Of a DNA stretch of 8,741 nt, positions 5,245 through 8,741 are shown one piece after another; position 1 is the first letter of the stretch; each line of letters opens with the position of its first letter. This DNA is from Flavobacterium sp. Lineage in GTDB: Bacteria; Bacteroidota; Bacteroidia; Flavobacteriales; Flavobacteriaceae. The DNA lies in assembly GCA_017989775.1 (NCBI GenBank), contig JAGNPF010000044.1:1-8741 (forward strand), written 5' to 3'. The notes below the pieces were generated by a model, which was not told the DNA's origin, made no database searches, and saw only the letters and a list, made by a program, of their open reading frames with translations. The position numbers and the translations under genes were made by a program.

Positions 5245-8031
5245 ATGAAAGATTATGTTTTATTGAAAATAATTTTAGGACTATTATTATTCCTTCCAGA
5301 AGCAACCTATGCAATCGATCCTCCAATAATCACGGCAACAGGCAACCAAACCTATTGTCCCAGCACAAGCATAAAAATAGTTACTGGAGTAACAATAACT
5401 CACGATCCATCCGAAACAGGTACAGATGCCATTTATATTCAAATTTCTTCAGGCTATGTTTCAGGTCAGGATTTATTAACACTAGCTAATCCACTTTTAC
5501 ATCCCACAATTACCACATCTTGGAGTACATTAGAAGGAAAACTAAAACTATCTAGTTCAACAGGAATTCCGGTTACTTATTCAGATTTTGAAGCCGCAAT
5601 TAAAGATGTAACATTTACTAATTCGTCCCTATCTCCTTCTGGAACTAGAGATTTTTCTATTAATTTAGGTTTTGGCTCAGCCAATTACTTGCCTTCAAAT
5701 GGACATTTTTACGAATATGTTCCGAGTTTAGGCATTAATTGGACCAAAGCTAGGGATGAGGCTGCTGCAAAAACTTATTATGGCTTACAAGGCTATTTAG
5801 CAACATTAACATCTGCCGACGAAGCACAATTGGCTGGATCACAAGCACCCGGAACTGGCTGGATTGGCGGTAGCGATGCTGAAACTGAAGGAACGTGGAA
5901 ATGGGTGACAGGACCAGAAGCGGGAACCACTTTTTGGATTGGAAAAAATAACGGAACTACCACAGCTCCATTTTATTATGCCAATTGGAATGCTCCTAAT
6001 GAACCCAACAATACCACAAACACGACCACCAAGATAAACGGTGAAGATTATGCACATATAACTTCGCCAGCAGTTGGAAATGCAGGAACTTGGAATGACC
6101 TTTCAGAAGTAGGAGACCCACCAGGAAACTACTACCCAAATGGATATATCGTAGAATATGGCGGAATGCCCGGCGACGCACCGCTACCGCAAATTTCGGC
6201 GAGTACCAAAATTACCATCCCAAAAATAACCAGCACAACACCTATACCTATTACTATATGCGGCTCCGGAAGCGTTATTCTTCAAGCAACTGCATCTGAA
6301 AACAGCAACATTTATTGGTTTGACTCAGCCAAAACTGGCAACTTGTTACACACCGGAAATTCATTTACAACACCAATTCTAGCCACTACAACCTCTTATT
6401 TTGTTGATGTATCAACTGAAGATTGCTTGAATAGACCCCGAATCGAAGTTCCAGTAACAGTAAATCCTTTGCCAGTCGTCAAAGACGTTACCATTGTTCA
6501 ATGTGATACAGATTTGATTTCGGACGGGAAAACACTGTTTAATTTAACCGTAAATAATGATAAAATTTCGGCAAACTCAGCCAATGAAATTTTTAAGTAT
6601 TACACCTCATTAAACGGAGCAGAAAATGCAATTGCCGCTGATTTGATTGCAAACGAATTGGCTTTTGAAAATACCACTTCAACTTTAATGGACATTTGGG
6701 CAAGAGTTGCTAACAAAATAACAGGGTGCTATAGTGTTGCCAAAATCAATTTGAAAGTTCCCGCTACCAACATTAACCCAAACTTTAAAATTCCATTTCC
6801 CCCAGTTTGTGATGATTTTCTAGATACCAACGGAAACAATAATGCCAACAATAACAATCGTGATGGAATAGCAACTTTTGATTTCTCTTCAACAAAAACA
6901 ATATTACTAGCCCAATTACCAACAAATCAAGTTTACAACATTACTTACTATAAAAACGAATCGGATGCCTTGGCAGAAACCAATGTTATCAATGATATTT
7001 CAAATTATAGAAATATTGGTTACCCCAATTCGCAAGATATTTGGATTCGAATTGACAGCAATTTAGACAATGCTTGTTATGGTTTAGGACCTTATTTAAC
7101 TTTAAAAGTCGAAGCTTTACCTGTTGCCAATACCGTGACAATTCCTAGACAATGTGATGACAACAATGATGGAATCTTTACATTCAATACCTCTTCACTG
7201 CAAGCTGATTTGTTGAAAGGACAAACCAATGTGACGGTTACTTATTTCGATCAAAATAATAATCCGCTGAAAGATGCCAACGGAGTTTTGATTACAAGTC
7301 CATTCCCTGCAAATTTCACATCAACTTCGCAAACCATTAAAGCCGTTGTGACCAATAACACCCCACAACATTGTTATGACGAAACAACCATTCAATTCAT
7401 TGTAGATAATTCTCCGGTTGCATTCCCTGTTTCTTCAAGTTTGACAACTGCTTGTGATGACGAAGCCAATCCGATTAATCAAGATGGAAAATTTGGTTTT
7501 GATACCTCGACATTCGAAACCACAATCCTTGGTGGTCAAACTGGAATGGTGGTCAAATACTACGATCAAAATAATGTTCTTTTGCCAAGTCCTTTGCCCA
7601 ATCCATTTTTAACTGGAACTCAAAATGTCACTGCAAAAGTTCAAAATCCATTAAACACAATTTGCACGGCATCGACAACTTTAAGTTTTGTTGTCAATCC
7701 TGTTCCTAAGATTGATATAAATTTGGATGGAAATTCAAATAAATTAATTTGTTCCAATATATCGACATTCTTTGTAACTCTAGATGCGGGTATTACTGAT
7801 AATTCTCCAACAACTAATTACGATTATGTTTGGACAAAAGATGGTGTAAATGTTGGTTCGAATTCCCCAACTTTAAGCGTAAATGCCGAAGGAGTTTATA
7901 CTGTTGAAGTGAAAAATCATTTGGGTTGTGGCAGGATTAGAACCATTAAGGTCACTGCTTCAAATATTGCCACTTTGGTTTCGGTAGATGTTGTGGATTT
8001 AAAGGATGTCAATACTGTAACGTCAATGTAA
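5245..8031 (+). CDS. Large secreted lectin-like adhesin, N-terminal 928 residues (frameshifted gene)
   Basis: A Sec signal peptide (1-23, cleavage after Thr-Tyr-Ala) is followed by several beta-rich domains. Residues about 25-150 form a cadherin-like repeat. Residues 153-307 form a C-type lectin domain with WIGG (W206), the sugar/calcium motif E253-P254-N255 and W283-N284-D285. About 325-406 is an Ig-like domain. Then come four modules, each opening with Cys-Asp and closing with a second cysteine: C420/C495, C522/C611, C637/C710, C737/C807. The last domain, about 815-910, is Ig/PKD-like. The intact protein should be exported by the type IX system and sit on the cell surface or be released, binding glycans; that role is inferred. 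The frame breaks near 8022 and ends at an early TAA (8029-8031), just before the sorting domain, which continues in the third frame to 8447. One extra base near 8022 would restore a protein of about 1067 residues. As read, this product would reach the periplasm but lack the T9SS signal. Confidence 0.9.
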   Translation: MKDYVLLKIILGLLLFLPEATYAIDPPIITATGNQTYCPSTSIKIVTGVTITHDPSETGTDAIYIQISSGYVSGQDLLTLANPLLHPTITTSWSTLEGKLKLSSSTGIPVTYSDFEAAIKDVTFTNSSLSPSGTRDFSINLGFGSANYLPSNGHFYEYVPSLGINWTKARDEAAAKTYYGLQGYLATLTSADEAQLAGSQAPGTGWIGGSDAETEGTWKWVTGPEAGTTFWIGKNNGTTTAPFYYANWNAPNEPNNTTNTTTKINGEDYAHITSPAVGNAGTWNDLSEVGDPPGNYYPNGYIVEYGGMPGDAPLPQISASTKITIPKITSTTPIPITICGSGSVILQATASENSNIYWFDSAKTGNLLHTGNSFTTPILATTTSYFVDVSTEDCLNRPRIEVPVTVNPLPVVKDVTIVQCDTDLISDGKTLFNLTVNNDKISANSANEIFKYYTSLNGAENAIAADLIANELAFENTTSTLMDIWARVANKITGCYSVAKINLKVPATNINPNFKIPFPPVCDDFLDTNGNNNANNNNRDGIATFDFSSTKTILLAQLPTNQVYNITYYKNESDALAETNVINDISNYRNIGYPNSQDIWIRIDSNLDNACYGLGPYLTLKVEALPVANTVTIPRQCDDNNDGIFTFNTSSLQADLLKGQTNVTVTYFDQNNNPLKDANGVLITSPFPANFTSTSQTIKAVVTNNTPQHCYDETTIQFIVDNSPVAFPVSSSLTTACDDEANPINQDGKFGFDTSTFETTILGGQTGMVVKYYDQNNVLLPSPLPNPFLTGTQNVTAKVQNPLNTICTASTTLSFVVNPVPKIDINLDGNSNKLICSNISTFFVTLDAGITDNSPTTNYDYVWTKDGVNVGSNSPTLSVNAEGVYTVEVKNHLGCGRIRTIKVTASNIATLVSVDVVDLKDVNTVTSM
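8020..8024 (+). other. Frameshift site (one base missing)
   Basis: Reading ACG-TCA-ATG-TAA in the first frame stops the adhesin. Adding one G after 8022 gives Thr-Val-Asn-Val-Thr-Gly-Pro and joins the upstream frame to the long open third frame. There is no homopolymer run longer than two bases, and no slippery heptamer of the usual programmed type is visible at the junction. Confidence 0.8.
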
Positions 8032-8447
8032 CAGGACCTGGAGCTTACGAATACAGCCTAGATGAACCAAGCGGGTTTTGGCAAGATTCCAATTTTTTCA
8101 ATAATGTTCCCGCCGGAATTCACGTTGTATATATCAATGATAAAAATGGTTGCGGTTCAATTAATCAAGAAATTGTACTTGTGGGCGCTCCAAAATTCTT
8201 CACCCCAAACAATGATGGGTTTAACGATTATTGGAACATAAAAGGAGTAAATGCAACTTACAATTCAAAATCGATAATTTATATCTTTGATCGATATGGA
8301 AAACTTTTAAAACAATGGATTCCTTATTCAAGTCAAGGTTGGGACGGCACTTACAACGGTGTTCCTTTGCCAGCTGATGATTATTGGTTCACCCTAAAAT
8401 TAGAAGACGGGAGAGAAGCAAAAGGTCATTTCTCCTTAAAAAGATAA
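8022..8447 (+). CDS. C-terminal part of the adhesin: T9SS type B sorting domain, out of frame
   Basis: The third frame is open from before the frameshift to a TAA at 8445-8447. Residues encoded by 8022-8170 form the link module common before these tails: a YEYSLD strand, a NVPAGIH segment and NDKNGCG. From about 8181 the product is a gliding-motility/T9SS type B C-terminal domain with FTPNNDGFND (8199 onward), IYIFDRYGKLL, GWDGTYNG and a closing lysine-arginine pair. In this family the domain directs outer-membrane passage through the type IX system. There is no proper start: the first GTG (8181) lies inside the conserved domain and no signal peptide precedes it. It is therefore a fragment of the 5245 gene, not an independent gene. 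The stop lies four bases from the stop of the convergent kinase gene. Confidence 0.88.
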   Translation, partial: VNVTGPGAYEYSLDEPSGFWQDSNFFNNVPAGIHVVYINDKNGCGSINQEIVLVGAPKFFTPNNDGFNDYWNIKGVNATYNSKSIIYIFDRYGKLLKQWIPYSSQGWDGTYNGVPLPADDYWFTLKLEDGREAKGHFSLKR

Positions 8448-8451
8448 TGAA

Positions 8452-8741
8452 TTAAGCTCTAATTTTCTGTTGAATTTTGTCCAAGATATAGACATAATCT
8501 TCCTGATTTTTTACAAAATCCTTGTCGGAAACATCGATAATCAAGACGTTCAAATTCGTTTGCGATTTAATGTAATCCAAGTAACCACTATTGATTTTGT
8601 CCAAATAATCTGCTGGAATATTTTGCTCGTAACTTCTGCCTCTTTTTTTGATGTTTTCCAGCAAACGCTCGGTATTTTGATATAAATAAACATACAAATC
8701 CGGTTTTGGCATTTCCCTGTAAACGATGTCAAACATAGTTT
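8452..8741 (-). CDS. Deoxynucleoside kinase, C-terminal part (partial)
   Basis: The frame runs from the right window edge to a TAA at 8454-8452, giving 95 full codons of the C-terminal half of a dCK/dGK-type deoxynucleoside kinase. These enzymes phosphorylate deoxynucleosides to monophosphates for nucleotide salvage in the cytoplasm. Visible features are a KPDLYVYLY strand, the LID-type motif KKRGRSYEQ with arginines that contact phosphate, the helix around DYLDKINSGYLDYI, and a NVLIIDVSDKDF strand. The P-loop and the sugar-binding residues should lie beyond the window. The Met at 8736 is internal: the frame continues upstream (Thr codon at 8739-8737) and a protein starting there would lack the ATP-binding half. 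Convergent with the adhesin gene, with a four-base gap and no terminator hairpin between them. Confidence 0.88.
   Translation of the reverse strand, partial: TMFDIVYREMPKPDLYVYLYQNTERLLENIKKRGRSYEQNIPADYLDKINSGYLDYIKSQTNLNVLIIDVSDKDFVKNQEDYVYILDKIQQKIRA

Noticed and set aside
8181..8447. Independent 88-residue gene starting at GTG 8181
   Set aside because: The GTG lies within the conserved T9SS tail, there is no signal peptide, and the open frame extends upstream as the continuation of the adhesin.

Overview
The window looks like chromosome of a Flavobacterium-type member of the Bacteroidetes. The DNA is AT-rich. Genes lack clear Shine-Dalgarno sequences, and several upstream regions carry the Bacteroidetes -7 element TAnnTTTG. 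The protein families fit as well: a signal peptide ending in Asn-Ala-Gln, an Ala-rich small lipoprotein, a DUF1573 protein, a large adhesin with a type IX secretion (T9SS) type B sorting domain, and a MutS of the Bacteroidetes kind.

Layout, left to right. (1) The 3' end of an unrecognised plus-strand gene (2-166). (2) A short lipoprotein gene (337-540) with a 21-bp tandem repeat, its own -7 element and a strong terminator. (3) A stretch of about 320 bases with no gene, holding three hairpins. (4) Two minus-strand tRNA genes, tRNA-Gly(GCC) then tRNA-Leu(UAA) in transcription order, with a promoter upstream of Gly and a hairpin terminator beyond Leu. (5) mutS on the minus strand (1284-3890), apparently starting at TTG. 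(6) Divergent from mutS, a secreted DUF1573 protein (4048-4527) with its own terminator. (7) A SpoU/TrmH-family RNA methyltransferase (4604-5140). (8) A gene for a large multidomain secreted lectin-like adhesin (5245-8447), split by a one-base deletion near 8022. (9) The 3' part of a deoxynucleoside kinase gene on the minus strand, running off the right edge.

The genes form no single pathway. mutS, the methyltransferase, the kinase and the tRNAs are housekeeping. The lipoprotein, the DUF1573 protein and the adhesin are envelope or secreted products. I see no CRISPR array, insertion sequence, phage gene or defence cassette, and no convincing undescribed system. The most notable point is the adhesin: a C-type lectin domain with an intact EPN/WND calcium and sugar-binding signature, four two-cysteine modules, and a frameshift that cuts off the T9SS sorting signal.
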